Part shown: piece by piece, positions 54,024 through 62,932 of the stretch | Position numbering within the stretch: position 1 is the stretch's first letter | Layout of the letters: every line of letters begins with the position of its first letter | From: G963662675 sp963662675 | Lineage (GTDB): Bacteria > Bacteroidota > Bacteroidia > Bacteroidales > Prolixibacteraceae | Direction of reading: 5' to 3' | Length of the DNA: 64,000 nt | Assembly (NCBI GenBank): GCA_963662675.2 | Contig: CAXXHP010000002.1 | Span: 434,001 to 498,000, forward strand | Position numbers and translations under genes: made by a program | The notes under the pieces: generated by a model | What the model saw: only the letters and a program-made list of their open reading frames with translations | What the model was told of the DNA's origin: nothing | The model's database searches: none

Positions 54024-55013
54024 ATGAAAGATACCTTAAATCATTTATTTGAAGGCAATAACCTTTCCACGAAAGAAGCCAAACTAATACTTACAAAAAT
54101 TGCTGAAGGCCAGTTTTCTGAATCCGAAATTGCATCGTTCCTGACAGTGTTTCGTATGCGTCAGATCACAGCCGAAGAACTTACAGGGTTCAGGCAGGCA
54201 CTTCTCGACCTGTGTGTGCCGATCGACTTTTCTGAATTCAATACAATAGATGTGGTTGGCACCGGAGGAGATGGCAAAAATACATTCAACATATCAACAG
54301 CAAGTTGTTTTGTTCTGGCAGGAGCCGGTTACAAAGTGACTAAACATGGAAATTACGGATCTTCCTCTGTTAGCGGATCTTCCAATATGTTCGAACATTT
54401 TGGTTATCAATTTAGTAATAACGAGGAGAAGTTGAGACGTGAAGTTGAAGAAATAGGCATTTGCTTTTTCCATGCTCCACTGTTTCATCCGGCCATGAAA
54501 AATGTAGGTCCAGTACGTAGAGCATTAAAAGTGAAAACCTTGTTCAACATGATGGGGCCAATTATTAACCCATCTTCACCCAAAAACCAATTGGTTGGAG
54601 TTTCTGATCTTGAAATTATGGATCTCTACCATCAGGTTTTTAAAGAAAGTGGACAGAATTATCTCATTGTACATAGCCTTGATGGATATGATGAGATTTC
54701 GCTGACAGGCGATGCACGTTATGTCTCAAATGATACGGAAGATAATATTTCACCTGTTGATTTTGGATTCCAAACCCTTGCACAAGAGGATTTATCTGGA
54801 GGGAATTCGGTTGAAGATGCCGCGAAGATCTTTAAAGGTATTTTGGAAGGGACAGGCACCCAAGCACAGAAAAATGTAGTGATTGCCAATGCAGCACTCG
54901 GTATAAAATGTATGTTCCCTGAACGGGCACTTCTGGATTGTGTTTCAGAAGCAAGTGAAGCACTTCAAAGTAAAAAGGCGCTAGAGGTATTCAAAAAACT
55001 AATGGGAAGCTAA
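54024..55013 (+). CDS. trpD: Anthranilate phosphoribosyltransferase
   Basis: A 329-residue enzyme from ATG 54024 (MKDTLNHLFEGNNLSTKEA); a TTG nine bases earlier keeps the frame open but is unlikely. It joins anthranilate to PRPP. The PRPP loop is VGTGGDGKNTFNISTASCFVLAGAG, followed by KVTKHGNYGSSSVSGSSNMFE, PLFHPAMKNVGPVRRALKVKTLFNMMGPIINP and the LDGYDEISL region. A 50-base spacer separates it from trpG. Length normal. Confidence 0.96.
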   Translation: MKDTLNHLFEGNNLSTKEAKLILTKIAEGQFSESEIASFLTVFRMRQITAEELTGFRQALLDLCVPIDFSEFNTIDVVGTGGDGKNTFNISTASCFVLAGAGYKVTKHGNYGSSSVSGSSNMFEHFGYQFSNNEEKLRREVEEIGICFFHAPLFHPAMKNVGPVRRALKVKTLFNMMGPIINPSSPKNQLVGVSDLEIMDLYHQVFKESGQNYLIVHSLDGYDEISLTGDARYVSNDTEDNISPVDFGFQTLAQEDLSGGNSVEDAAKIFKGILEGTGTQAQKNVVIANAALGIKCMFPERALLDCVSEASEALQSKKALEVFKKLMGS

Positions 55014-55070
55014 AGCAGTTTTCAACGTATGAATCTCTTAGATACGAAAACGTTAAATTCAAATAGAAAG

Positions 55071-55853
55071 ATGACAATACTTGACGAGATAAATAACAAT
55101 AAACGACGCGAGATCGCTAACGCAAAAGCAAAAATAAGCATTGATAATCTGAAAAAATCACCTTTTTTCAACCGGAAGACAAACTCACTAAAAGCAGCAC
55201 TGAATGTGCCTGGTGCAAATGGAATTATAGCTGAATATAAAACCAAATCACCTTCCAAAGGAATGATCAATGAAGAGGCTGAGGTAACTCAGATAACTTC
55301 GGATTATGTCGCAGCAGGTGTTTCTGGCCTTTCGGTACTAACAGATCGCAACTATTTCGGAGGGTCGTTTGAGAATCTGGCTAAAGCCCGTTTTACTAAC
55401 TCTAAAACACCCATTTTGCGTAAAGACTTTATGCTTGATCCTTATCAGATATATGAAGCAAAAGCACATGGTGCTGATTTAATTTTGCTAATAGCTGCTA
55501 GCCTGAGTAAAGAAGAATTGCTCAAATTAACTGAAGTTGCCAAGGAATTGGATTTAGAGGTTTTAGTTGAAGTTCATGCTGAAGAGGAAATTGAAAAACT
55601 AAATCCACTGGTTGATATTGTAGGCGTAAATAACCGCAATTTAAAAACCATGGAGGTAGATATTGAAACTTCAATTAAGTTGAAAAAACTACTTCCGGAA
55701 TCAATGATCCAAATATCAGAAAGTGGTCTTTCGTCCGTTGAAAACATCCAATATTTACGACAAGCTGGCTATAAAGGATTTTTAATGGGTGAGAATTTCA
55801 TGAAAACAGAAAACCCGGGTTTAGCATGTGCTGAGTTTATTAAGAGCCTGTAA
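55071..55853 (+). CDS. trpC: Indole-3-glycerol phosphate synthase
   Basis: A 260-residue (beta/alpha)8 enzyme. The start at 55071 (MTILDEINNNKRREI) gives normal length; an upstream in-frame ATG adds 14 unlikely residues. Motifs: IIAEYKTKSPSKGMI (catalytic Lys/Glu region), LSVLTDRNYFGGS, ILRKDFMLDPYQIYEAKAHGADLILLI, EVLVEVHAEEEI, VGVNNRNLKTMEVD, SESGLSS and GFLMGENFM. It makes indole-glycerol phosphate. A 57-base spacer after trpD. Confidence 0.96.
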   Translation: MTILDEINNNKRREIANAKAKISIDNLKKSPFFNRKTNSLKAALNVPGANGIIAEYKTKSPSKGMINEEAEVTQITSDYVAAGVSGLSVLTDRNYFGGSFENLAKARFTNSKTPILRKDFMLDPYQIYEAKAHGADLILLIAASLSKEELLKLTEVAKELDLEVLVEVHAEEEIEKLNPLVDIVGVNNRNLKTMEVDIETSIKLKKLLPESMIQISESGLSSVENIQYLRQAGYKGFLMGENFMKTENPGLACAEFIKSL

Positions 55854-55882
55854 CTATTAATTGGCTGAATACTTATCTCAAA

Positions 55883-56515
55883 ATGAAGAATCTCAAAATA
55901 AAAGTCTGCGGAATGCGAGACCCTCAAAATATTGATGCGGTTTGTGTAGCCAACCCTGATTTTATGGGCTATATTTTCTACCCAAAATCAAAGAGGTATG
56001 TTGGTGACCAACCTGATGTGTCAATATTCAGTAGGGTTCCATCATCTATACAAAAAGTAGGAGTTTTTGTAAATGAGGAGCTGGAGACTGTTATTGACCT
56101 ATGCAAGAAATACAGTATAGAAGTTGCTCAGTTACATGGAAATGAAAGTAAGGAATATTGTCAGGAAGTGCAAAAAAGCGGGCTATTGGTTTTTAAAGCA
56201 TTTTCTCTGGATGATAAATTTGATTTCGGTCAACTAAAGAATTACGCTCTATCTGTAGACTATTTTCTTTTCGACACAAAAGGAAAATTACCCGGAGGAA
56301 CAGGAGAAAAGTTCAATTGGCAAATTCTTGATCAATATTTACTAAATGTGCCCTTTTTTCTGAGCGGTGGAATTGCCCCGGACGATGCAAATGCCATTAA
56401 GAAAATTAGACATCCACAGCTTTTTGCGCTAGATATAAACAGTGGGTTTGAATTACAGCCTGCATTAAAAGACGTCCCTGCTGTTACAGACTTTGTAAAA
56501 CGAATAAAAAATTAG
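55883..56515 (+). CDS. trpF: Phosphoribosylanthranilate isomerase
   Basis: A 210-residue isomerase that opens PRA to CdRP before TrpC. It has the catalytic Cys in KVCGMRDPQN, the VGVFVNEELETVIDLCKKYSIEVAQLHGNES block, DYFLFDTKGKLPGGTGEKFNW with the second catalytic Asp, and LSGGIAPDDANAIK near the end. It is a stand-alone gene, not fused to trpC. It precedes trpB by 2 bases. Confidence 0.96.
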   Translation: MKNLKIKVCGMRDPQNIDAVCVANPDFMGYIFYPKSKRYVGDQPDVSIFSRVPSSIQKVGVFVNEELETVIDLCKKYSIEVAQLHGNESKEYCQEVQKSGLLVFKAFSLDDKFDFGQLKNYALSVDYFLFDTKGKLPGGTGEKFNWQILDQYLLNVPFFLSGGIAPDDANAIKKIRHPQLFALDINSGFELQPALKDVPAVTDFVKRIKN

Positions 56516-56517
56516 AT

Positions 56518-57699
56518 ATGAAATACCAGGTAAATAGAAAAGGCTATTACGGAGATTTTGGTGGTGCCTATATTCCGGAAATGATGCACCCCAATATTGA
56601 AGAGTTGCAAGAACAATACATGGCTATCATTAATTCCTACAATTTTAAGCAAGACTTCATCGGCTTACTAAAGCATTATGTAGGTCGTCCTTCTCCCTTG
56701 TATTATGCCAAACGCATGTCGGAAAAATATCAAAGCCACATATACCTTAAACGAGAAGACCTAAACCACACAGGATCGCACAAAATAAACAATACCATTG
56801 GTCAGATATTATTAGCCAAAGCCTTAGGAAAAAAAAGGATTATTGCCGAAACCGGAGCCGGACAACATGGTGTAGCAACAGCAACAGTCTGTGCTTTAAT
56901 GAACATGAAATGTATTGTTTATATGGGTGCACTCGATGTTGAACGTCAGGCTCCTAATGTGAAAAAAATGCATATGCTCGGCGCAGAGGTAATTCCAGCT
57001 ATATCGGGGAACAAAACCTTGAAAGATGCTACCAACGAAGCCATGCGCGACTGGATTAATAATCCGGTTGATACGCACTATATTATTGGCTCAGTAGTTG
57101 GACCACACCCATATCCAGATATGGTTGCGCGTTTTCAGGCAGTTATTAGTGAAGAAATTAAATGGCAGCTCGATGAACAGATCGGCAAAGAATTACCAAC
57201 ACGAGTATTGGCTTGTGTTGGAGGAGGAAGTAATGCTGCCGGTGCTTTCTATCACTTTTTGGACCAAGAAAGCGTTGAGCTAATTGGTATTGAAGCGGCA
57301 GGTAAAGGTGTTGACACAAACGAAAGTGCAGCAACCCTGACCCTTGGAAAACCTGGTGTTTTACATAGCTCGCGATCGTATGTGATGCAAACAAAGGATG
57401 GGCAGATTATTGAACCTTATTCCATCTCTGCTGGATTGGATTACCCTGGAATTGGCCCAATGCACGCAAACCTGTTTGCCTCAAAAAGAGCCAAATACTT
57501 ATGGGCAACAGACGAAGAAGTTCTGAATGCAGCTCTGGAACTCACCCAATTAGAGGGAATAATACCAGCTCTGGAATCAGCTCATGCTCTGGCTGCATTG
57601 AAAAAAATTGATATGAAACCTGAAGATGTCAATATCATCAACCTATCAGGGCGTGGAGATAAAGACATGGAAACGTATTTAAACTACTTCGGTTATTGA
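56518..57699 (+). CDS. trpB: Tryptophan synthase beta subunit
   Basis: A 393-residue PLP enzyme that joins indole and serine. The PLP lysine is Lys89 in KREDLNHTGSHKINNTIGQILLAK; other family blocks are AETGAGQHGVATATVCA, CVGGGSNAAGAF, SISAGLDYPGIGP and LSGRGDKD. This is the usual TrpB1-type synthase beta, the sort that pairs with TrpA. Operon position before trpA agrees. Length typical. Confidence 0.97.
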   Translation: MKYQVNRKGYYGDFGGAYIPEMMHPNIEELQEQYMAIINSYNFKQDFIGLLKHYVGRPSPLYYAKRMSEKYQSHIYLKREDLNHTGSHKINNTIGQILLAKALGKKRIIAETGAGQHGVATATVCALMNMKCIVYMGALDVERQAPNVKKMHMLGAEVIPAISGNKTLKDATNEAMRDWINNPVDTHYIIGSVVGPHPYPDMVARFQAVISEEIKWQLDEQIGKELPTRVLACVGGGSNAAGAFYHFLDQESVELIGIEAAGKGVDTNESAATLTLGKPGVLHSSRSYVMQTKDGQIIEPYSISAGLDYPGIGPMHANLFASKRAKYLWATDEEVLNAALELTQLEGIIPALESAHALAALKKIDMKPEDVNIINLSGRGDKDMETYLNYFGY

Positions 57700-57753
57700 T
57701 TTTATTCGTGGTGTAAAATGACATTAACCCGTGAGTAAACAAAACAAAATATC

Positions 57754-58536
57754 ATGAAAAACAGAATAAATAAACTATTTAAGGATGACAAAGAAAACAT
57801 CCTATCCATTTATTTCACAGCAGGATATCCCCAATTAAACGATACTGTCCCAATTATTGAAGAGTTGGTGAAAAACGGTACCGGGTTAATCGAGATTGGC
57901 ATGCCTTTTTCAGATCCGGTAGCCGATGGCCCCGTCATTCAACACAGTAGTTTGGTTGCGCTAAACAATGGGATGACGATTAAAAAACTGTTTGAACAGT
58001 TGCAAGGTATTCGTGAAAAAGTTGACATTCCTCTCATTTTAATGGGATACCTCAATCCTGTCATTCAGTTTGGAGTCGAAAACTTTTGTAAGAAATGTGC
58101 TGAGGTTGGCATTGATGGGCTAATACTTCCCGATCTCCCAATGAATATTTATCTGGAAGAATACAAAGATCTTTTTGAGCAATATGGGCTGCATAATATC
58201 CTGTTGATCACTCCTCAAACATCAGAAAAAAGATTGCATGAGATTGATGATGCATCCAGTGGATTTATATACATGGTATCCAGTTCATCAACCACAGGAG
58301 CTAAAAATAGTGTTGCCGATTTTCACTTGGATTATTTCGAACGGATACGAAATCTGAAATTAAAAAATCCTCGACTGATTGGCTTTGGTATTTCAAACAA
58401 AGAAACCTTTGATAATGCTTGCAAATACGCACAAGGTGCCATTATCGGCAGTGCATTTGTAAAGGCTCTTGATGATAAAATACCTTTAGAAGAACGGATT
58501 TCAGGTTTTGTTAAAACAATCTTAAAATCGGCTTAA
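57754..58536 (+). CDS. trpA: Tryptophan synthase alpha subunit
   Basis: A 260-residue (beta/alpha)8 lyase that releases indole from indole-3-glycerol phosphate. Catalytic residues are Glu47 in GLIEIGMPFSDPVADGP and Asp58 in the same block. It has DGLILPDLPMN, LITPQTSEKR, YMVSSSSTTGAKN and GFGISNKETF. It follows trpB after 54 bases and ends the operon. A weak hairpin-like GCTG/CAGC with T-run lies near 58610-58630 downstream, but no clear terminator. Confidence 0.96.
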   Translation: MKNRINKLFKDDKENILSIYFTAGYPQLNDTVPIIEELVKNGTGLIEIGMPFSDPVADGPVIQHSSLVALNNGMTIKKLFEQLQGIREKVDIPLILMGYLNPVIQFGVENFCKKCAEVGIDGLILPDLPMNIYLEEYKDLFEQYGLHNILLITPQTSEKRLHEIDDASSGFIYMVSSSSTTGAKNSVADFHLDYFERIRNLKLKNPRLIGFGISNKETFDNACKYAQGAIIGSAFVKALDDKIPLEERISGFVKTILKSA

Positions 58537-58751
58537 ACAATTCATCTTTTATTTGGGAAATATTCAGTTAACAAATGTTGTATAACAATTCGCGATTTAA
58601 ACAAAAAGGAAGATGCTGTCCATCAGCTTTTTACTTTTAAAGTGCGCGATTTACCCATGTTAAATATTGTTAAGCGATGACATTTAGCATACTAAAGTAA
58701 ATCTCCAAAAGTTATCTTCACAATGCAATTAACTTTAAATGTTCATAAGCT

Positions 58752-58943
58752 ATGTTCGAGTACGCTAAAGTTATTCTACCGAAGGTTAGTTTCAGTCGTG
58801 ATTTATTTAGAAAGGAACTAACCAAATGTTTGAATTGGGTGGAATCCAATGAACTTGATGATTTTACCCAATGGTGTCGTGAAAATTTCGGGGAAATGTA
58901 CCCCAAGATCCTTGATGAAGTTTTTTCTACTAGTGCCGCATAA
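58752..58943 (+). CDS. Small conserved Bacteroidota protein of unknown function
   Basis: A 63-residue frame beginning MFEYAKVILPKVSFSRDLFRKEL. It has a mostly helical, charged look, with LNWVESNELDDFTQWCRENFGEMYPKILDEVF as the core; this pattern (a helix pair ending WCxxNFGxMYxxVxxEVF) recurs in many Bacteroidota and I recognise it as a conserved small protein without a known role. A clean terminator follows eight bases after the stop, which supports that it is a real, separately transcribed gene. No membrane segment or signal sequence is seen. Confidence 0.78.
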   Translation: MFEYAKVILPKVSFSRDLFRKELTKCLNWVESNELDDFTQWCRENFGEMYPKILDEVFSTSAA

Positions 58944-58950
58944 TTTAAAT

Positions 58951-58978
58951 AAAAGGCTCCGGAAACGGAGCCTTTTTT
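58951..58978 (+). terminator. Rho-independent terminator after the small conserved gene
   Basis: AAAGGCTCCG / CGGAGCCTTT stem with loop GAAA, followed by TTT. It has T-runs on both sides, so it may also stop transcripts from the reverse strand efflux operon. Confidence 0.93.
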
Positions 58979-59052
58979 ATTGGGATGAACGTCCCCATTA
59001 TCCTATGATGAACTCCAATGAAAGAATTATTTGATTGAATCCGTTTGTGTCC

Positions 59053-60387
59053 TTATAATTCAATGGCCGTTCCGTTGTAGAAGTCAAGTATTTTGGTTCG
59101 GAAGATATACTCATATTTTGCCTGTGCCAAATCACTTTTTGCCGAGGTTAGGTTGTTTTTTGCCTGATTGTAATCTAAAGAATTCACCATTCCTACATTA
59201 TATTTTTCCTCGGTATATCTAAATGCTTCCTGTATAGATTCAACAGCTTTGTCGCTGGCCATGTATCTTTTTAGGGCAGCAAGTGCGTTTGCGTACGCTT
59301 GTTCTATCTCCTTACGCAATAAATTCTTGGTGCTTTGCACTTCCAATTCTTGTGTAGTCACTTGCAAGCTTGCATTTCTAATTTGCGTGCGAACCTGGCC
59401 TTTGCTGAAAATTGGGATACTTAGATTTAGCCCGGCGCCATAGCGTTCATTGTTAATGATCTGATCAGAAAAAGGAATGCTGTTTCCTAATGCATCCGAG
59501 TATTTGTTATTGTATGAGTTGTAGTAATCGGCTCCTAATGAGAGAGATGGGTAGAGGCTCCCTTTTGCAATATTAACTTGTTTCTTATAGCTTTCTAGCT
59601 TTAACTCTGCACTTTTTACTTCGGGACGTGTCTGAACAGCTTTTTTAAATACATCCATTGAGTTAAGCATGGTTTCGTTTGCCGACAGCACCGGAATGAG
59701 TGGCTGTTCAACATTGAACTGTTCTGATGCTGGTAGCTCTAAGAATTGATAAAGGTTGAGATAGGCGAGTTGCAAACTATTCTCTTCATTTACCAAATTG
59801 AGTTCCTCCTGTGCGTATTGAGCTTCGATTTCTAATAAGCTGCCTTTTGCCAAACTTCCGGCATTAACTAATTTCTGGGTACGCTCAATTTGGAGCTTAG
59901 TAACTTCCAGTTGATCTGTGGCGACTTGAACTAATTCCTCAGAAAACAATATTTGCAAATAGGCTGCAGCTACATTTAAGGTGACATCATCTTTCGCTTT
60001 TTGCAAATCCTGAAGGCTCGCATTCATGTCATATTTTGCCATGTCAACGGAGTTTTTCAATATCAATCCGTTTAATAGAGTAATGTTGGCGCTTAGGCTT
60101 CCTCCGGTCTGGTTCGAATTATAGTTGGCGTAGGTGTTGTCATATTGTAATGTGCGACCAAAACTAAAATTGTTTGAAATGCTTCCGCTCAAACTCGGAA
60201 GACGGTTGTTTTTTGCCTGTTTCAATTCATTGTCATAATAGCCTGTGCTTAGGTCTTGCTGCTTAATCTGGATGTTATTTTCCAATGCATAGTCGATGCA
60301 TTTCTGCAAGTCCCAGTTTCCCTGTGCTTGAGTGGCAACTATTGCAAAGAAGATGACTGTTATTAAGGTCAAGGAAATTCTTTTCAT
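59053..60387 (-). CDS. TolC-like outer-membrane efflux protein
   Basis: A 444-residue outer-membrane efflux protein with signal peptide (MKRISLTLITVIFFAIVATQAQ). The two repeated long coiled-coil segments begin LQKCIDYALENNIQIKQQDLSTG, and RPEVKSAELKLESYKKQVNIAKGSLYPSLSLG near 250-290; NVGMVNSLDYNQAKNNLTSAKSDLAQAKYEYIFRTKILDFY is near the C-terminus. It should form a trimeric channel joined to the membrane-fusion protein upstream, 110 bases away on the same strand. Cargo is unknown. Confidence 0.93.
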   Translation of the reverse strand: MKRISLTLITVIFFAIVATQAQGNWDLQKCIDYALENNIQIKQQDLSTGYYDNELKQAKNNRLPSLSGSISNNFSFGRTLQYDNTYANYNSNQTGGSLSANITLLNGLILKNSVDMAKYDMNASLQDLQKAKDDVTLNVAAAYLQILFSEELVQVATDQLEVTKLQIERTQKLVNAGSLAKGSLLEIEAQYAQEELNLVNEENSLQLAYLNLYQFLELPASEQFNVEQPLIPVLSANETMLNSMDVFKKAVQTRPEVKSAELKLESYKKQVNIAKGSLYPSLSLGADYYNSYNNKYSDALGNSIPFSDQIINNERYGAGLNLSIPIFSKGQVRTQIRNASLQVTTQELEVQSTKNLLRKEIEQAYANALAALKRYMASDKAVESIQEAFRYTEEKYNVGMVNSLDYNQAKNNLTSAKSDLAQAKYEYIFRTKILDFYNGTAIEL

Positions 60388-60497
60388 CGTATTTGGTTTT
60401 TTGCTTAGCTAATTTAATCAAACAAACTGATATCAACTAAACCCATTTGTGACTCTTTTGAAAAACGATTTTGTATGGATGCAAGAAGACAAATTAT

Positions 60498-61625
60498 TTA
60501 TCCTTGTTGATTTTGGATTTCTTTCAGTCTTTTAGGATCAATTTTTTCACCCTTAATCTTATCTTCTTTGTTTAGCCCTTCTTCAATTTCTATGTTTATT
60601 CCATCAGAGAGTCCTGTCTTTACTATCCGTTTTTCATAAATGCTTTCTACCTCATTGGTGAGAATTTCAACGTATGCAGAATCATTTTCAAATTTCAACA
60701 GGCCTTCGGAAATCACCATCACACTGTCTCTTCGATCTAATACAATATTCGCATTGGCACTGTATCCTGCTCTAATGAATTGATTTTCTTTCAACATAAC
60801 ATCTGCTTTGATTTCAAATTGTATGGCACCATTTTCTTCCAGCCCTTTGGGTGAAATGTAGGTGAGTGTTGCGTCAAATTTTTCTTTTTCAATTGCACCA
60901 ATTTCAAGTTCTATAGACATGCCTTCCATAATTTTCCCTACTTCAGTTTCGTCCACTTTTCCTTCAAAAATCATGTCCTGCATATCTGCTATCGTTGCAA
61001 TCGTAGTGCCGTCGTTAAATGTATTCGATTGGATCACTGAGTTTCCTTCTTTTACAGGAACATCCAATACCATTCCATCTATTGTTGATCGGACGAGAGT
61101 ATTGGTTGTTGTCTGTGCTTTCTTGGTTACGCCATTCTTAATTAACTCCAGATTATTTTCAGCAGATGAAAGCTCTTCTTTAGAGGAATCATAGTTAACT
61201 TTTGACTGCTTAAAATCTTCGTAAGAGATCACGCCATTGTCAAATAATTTTTGCTGCCTATCGTAATCAATTTTTGCATCTTCAAAATTGATATTTGCCT
61301 GATTTAAGCGAGATTCAGCAGTATTGAGGTTGACCATGTCCGGGATGATTTTAATTTTGGCGATTATCTGATCTTTGGTCACGAAATCTCCTGCTTGCAC
61401 ATATAGCTCAGAAATAATGCCTGAAACTTGAGGTTTAACCTCAATTTCCTTTCGCGGAACAACAGAGCCGGTGGCAACTGTTTTATTAATTACGTTGGAC
61501 ACGAAGGGTGTCTTAGTTTCAAAAACATCGGGCTGCGTTTTTGATTTATTATACAGGAACACAATCGTTCCTGCAAAAACTGCAACGATGATGAGGACTC
61601 CTAAGGTTTTCAAAATCTTTTTCAT
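60498..61625 (-). CDS. Efflux membrane-fusion protein (MacA/HlyD-like adaptor)
   Basis: A 375-residue periplasmic adaptor anchored by one N-terminal helix (LKTLGVLIIVAVFAGTIVFLY). The lipoyl half-motif EVKPQVSGIISELYVQAGDFVTKDQII and a long coiled-coil hairpin (LNTAESRLNQANINFEDAKIDYDRQQKLFDNGVISYEDF...) are followed by the second lipoyl half VRSTIDGMVLDVPVKEGNSVIQ and a beta-barrel part. It pairs with the permeases upstream and the TolC-like protein downstream. Similarity is to MacA-type adaptors of ABC systems, not RND. Confidence 0.93.
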   Translation of the reverse strand: MKKILKTLGVLIIVAVFAGTIVFLYNKSKTQPDVFETKTPFVSNVINKTVATGSVVPRKEIEVKPQVSGIISELYVQAGDFVTKDQIIAKIKIIPDMVNLNTAESRLNQANINFEDAKIDYDRQQKLFDNGVISYEDFKQSKVNYDSSKEELSSAENNLELIKNGVTKKAQTTTNTLVRSTIDGMVLDVPVKEGNSVIQSNTFNDGTTIATIADMQDMIFEGKVDETEVGKIMEGMSIELEIGAIEKEKFDATLTYISPKGLEENGAIQFEIKADVMLKENQFIRAGYSANANIVLDRRDSVMVISEGLLKFENDSAYVEILTNEVESIYEKRIVKTGLSDGINIEIEEGLNKEDKIKGEKIDPKRLKEIQNQQG

Positions 61626-61652
61626 GTTGAACGGTTTTATATTTATTTTCTT

Positions 61653-62915
61653 TTATTTTTCATCTCGAAGGGCATCAATCGGCTTTATTTTAATAGCTCG
61701 CTTTGCTGGTATAAGACCTGCAAAAATGCCCGATATAACAAGAATCGCTAGAGCCGATAGAGCCATTATTAGATTTACTTGTGGATGGCGAAAGAATATA
61801 TCGTCGCCAGCAGTTTCCAATATGGTATTTGTTAACTCAAGGAGTCCTACCCCCAGCGAAAGTCCAATGTATCCGGCTATAACGGTTAGGAAAACACTTT
61901 CCGCTACAATATGGGTGATTATTTTCCCCGGGGTGGCACCAATGGCTCGCTGAATGCCAATTTCCTGTGTTCGTTCTTTGATGATAACCAGCATAATGTT
62001 ACTAACGCCGATTATTCCGGCCAACAATGTTCCAATCCCAACGATCCATGTTAATACCTGAATGCCCATAAACAATGCGCCATACTTTTTAAATTCCGTT
62101 TCAATATTAAATGAACCAATAGCTTGCAGGTCGTCGGGAGCAATTTTATGGCGTTCCTTTAAAAGCCGTTGTAATTTTTCTTGAAGGGTGCTTACACTAT
62201 TCCCTGGTTTTGCGGTAACTGAAAAGAAATGAATGGTTGTGCCGTAGTTATACGTTTTTTGCATCGTAGAAAAGGGAATGAAAATGGTTTCTTCTTTTTC
62301 ACCATCTCCAATAACGATGGTGGTTTCCGGATGAATTACTCCAACTATCTGAAAGTAAACTCCATTAAGTCGAAGATATTGGCCTATTGGATCTTCATTT
62401 TTCTCAAACATCACCTCAACTACTCGCTCTCCAATAATGCATACTTTGCGTTTTTGCATTACATCAATTTCATTAAGAAGACGACCTTTTGTCGGGGTCC
62501 AGGTGTCGATCTTAAAAAAGTCGGTATAGTCTCCATAAATGCTGAATGATGAGGTTCTTTCGCCCCGAACTGTGTTGTCTCCCGGTTGTTGCCTGCTAAA
62601 TAACCGAGGGGATATATATTCAATCTCTTCAATATTTTGGCGGAAATAATTGATGTCATCATTATTCATATTCCAAGTACGGCCTCGTTGAAATCCCTGA
62701 TGAGGTATGCTTGTGCGCTCAGTCCAGAAAAATGCAGAGTTGGTGGCAAAATCGCCAATTTGTTCCATCATCCCATTTTCAAGTGCCCGGCCAGCTCCAG
62801 ACATAATTATCAGCATAAAAATTCCCCAGAAAACGCCAAAAGCAGTCATGAAGCTACGAAGCCTGTTTTGCTTTAATGCACTAAGTATTTCTTTCCAAAG
62901 ATCAAGGTCAAACAT
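61653..62915 (-). CDS. MacB/FtsX-type ABC transporter permease (copy 2)
   Basis: A 420-residue permease. An N-terminal helix (LRSFMTAFGVFWGIFMLIIMSGAG) is followed by a large periplasmic MacB core domain (GERVVEVMFEKNEDPIGQYLRLNG, VIVIGDG...), then three C-terminal helices (IVGIGTLLAGIIGVSNIMLVIIKERTQEIGIQRAIGATPGKI, FLTVIAGYIGLSLGVGL, LAILVISGIFAGLIPAKRAIKIKPIDALR). It lacks a fused ATPase. It is a paralogue of the next gene on the same strand, 17 bases away, so the two likely form a heterodimer. Confidence 0.92.
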   Translation of the reverse strand: MFDLDLWKEILSALKQNRLRSFMTAFGVFWGIFMLIIMSGAGRALENGMMEQIGDFATNSAFFWTERTSIPHQGFQRGRTWNMNNDDINYFRQNIEEIEYISPRLFSRQQPGDNTVRGERTSSFSIYGDYTDFFKIDTWTPTKGRLLNEIDVMQKRKVCIIGERVVEVMFEKNEDPIGQYLRLNGVYFQIVGVIHPETTIVIGDGEKEETIFIPFSTMQKTYNYGTTIHFFSVTAKPGNSVSTLQEKLQRLLKERHKIAPDDLQAIGSFNIETEFKKYGALFMGIQVLTWIVGIGTLLAGIIGVSNIMLVIIKERTQEIGIQRAIGATPGKIITHIVAESVFLTVIAGYIGLSLGVGLLELTNTILETAGDDIFFRHPQVNLIMALSALAILVISGIFAGLIPAKRAIKIKPIDALRDEK

Positions 62916-62932
62916 AGCTTTTTGTCTTAGGT

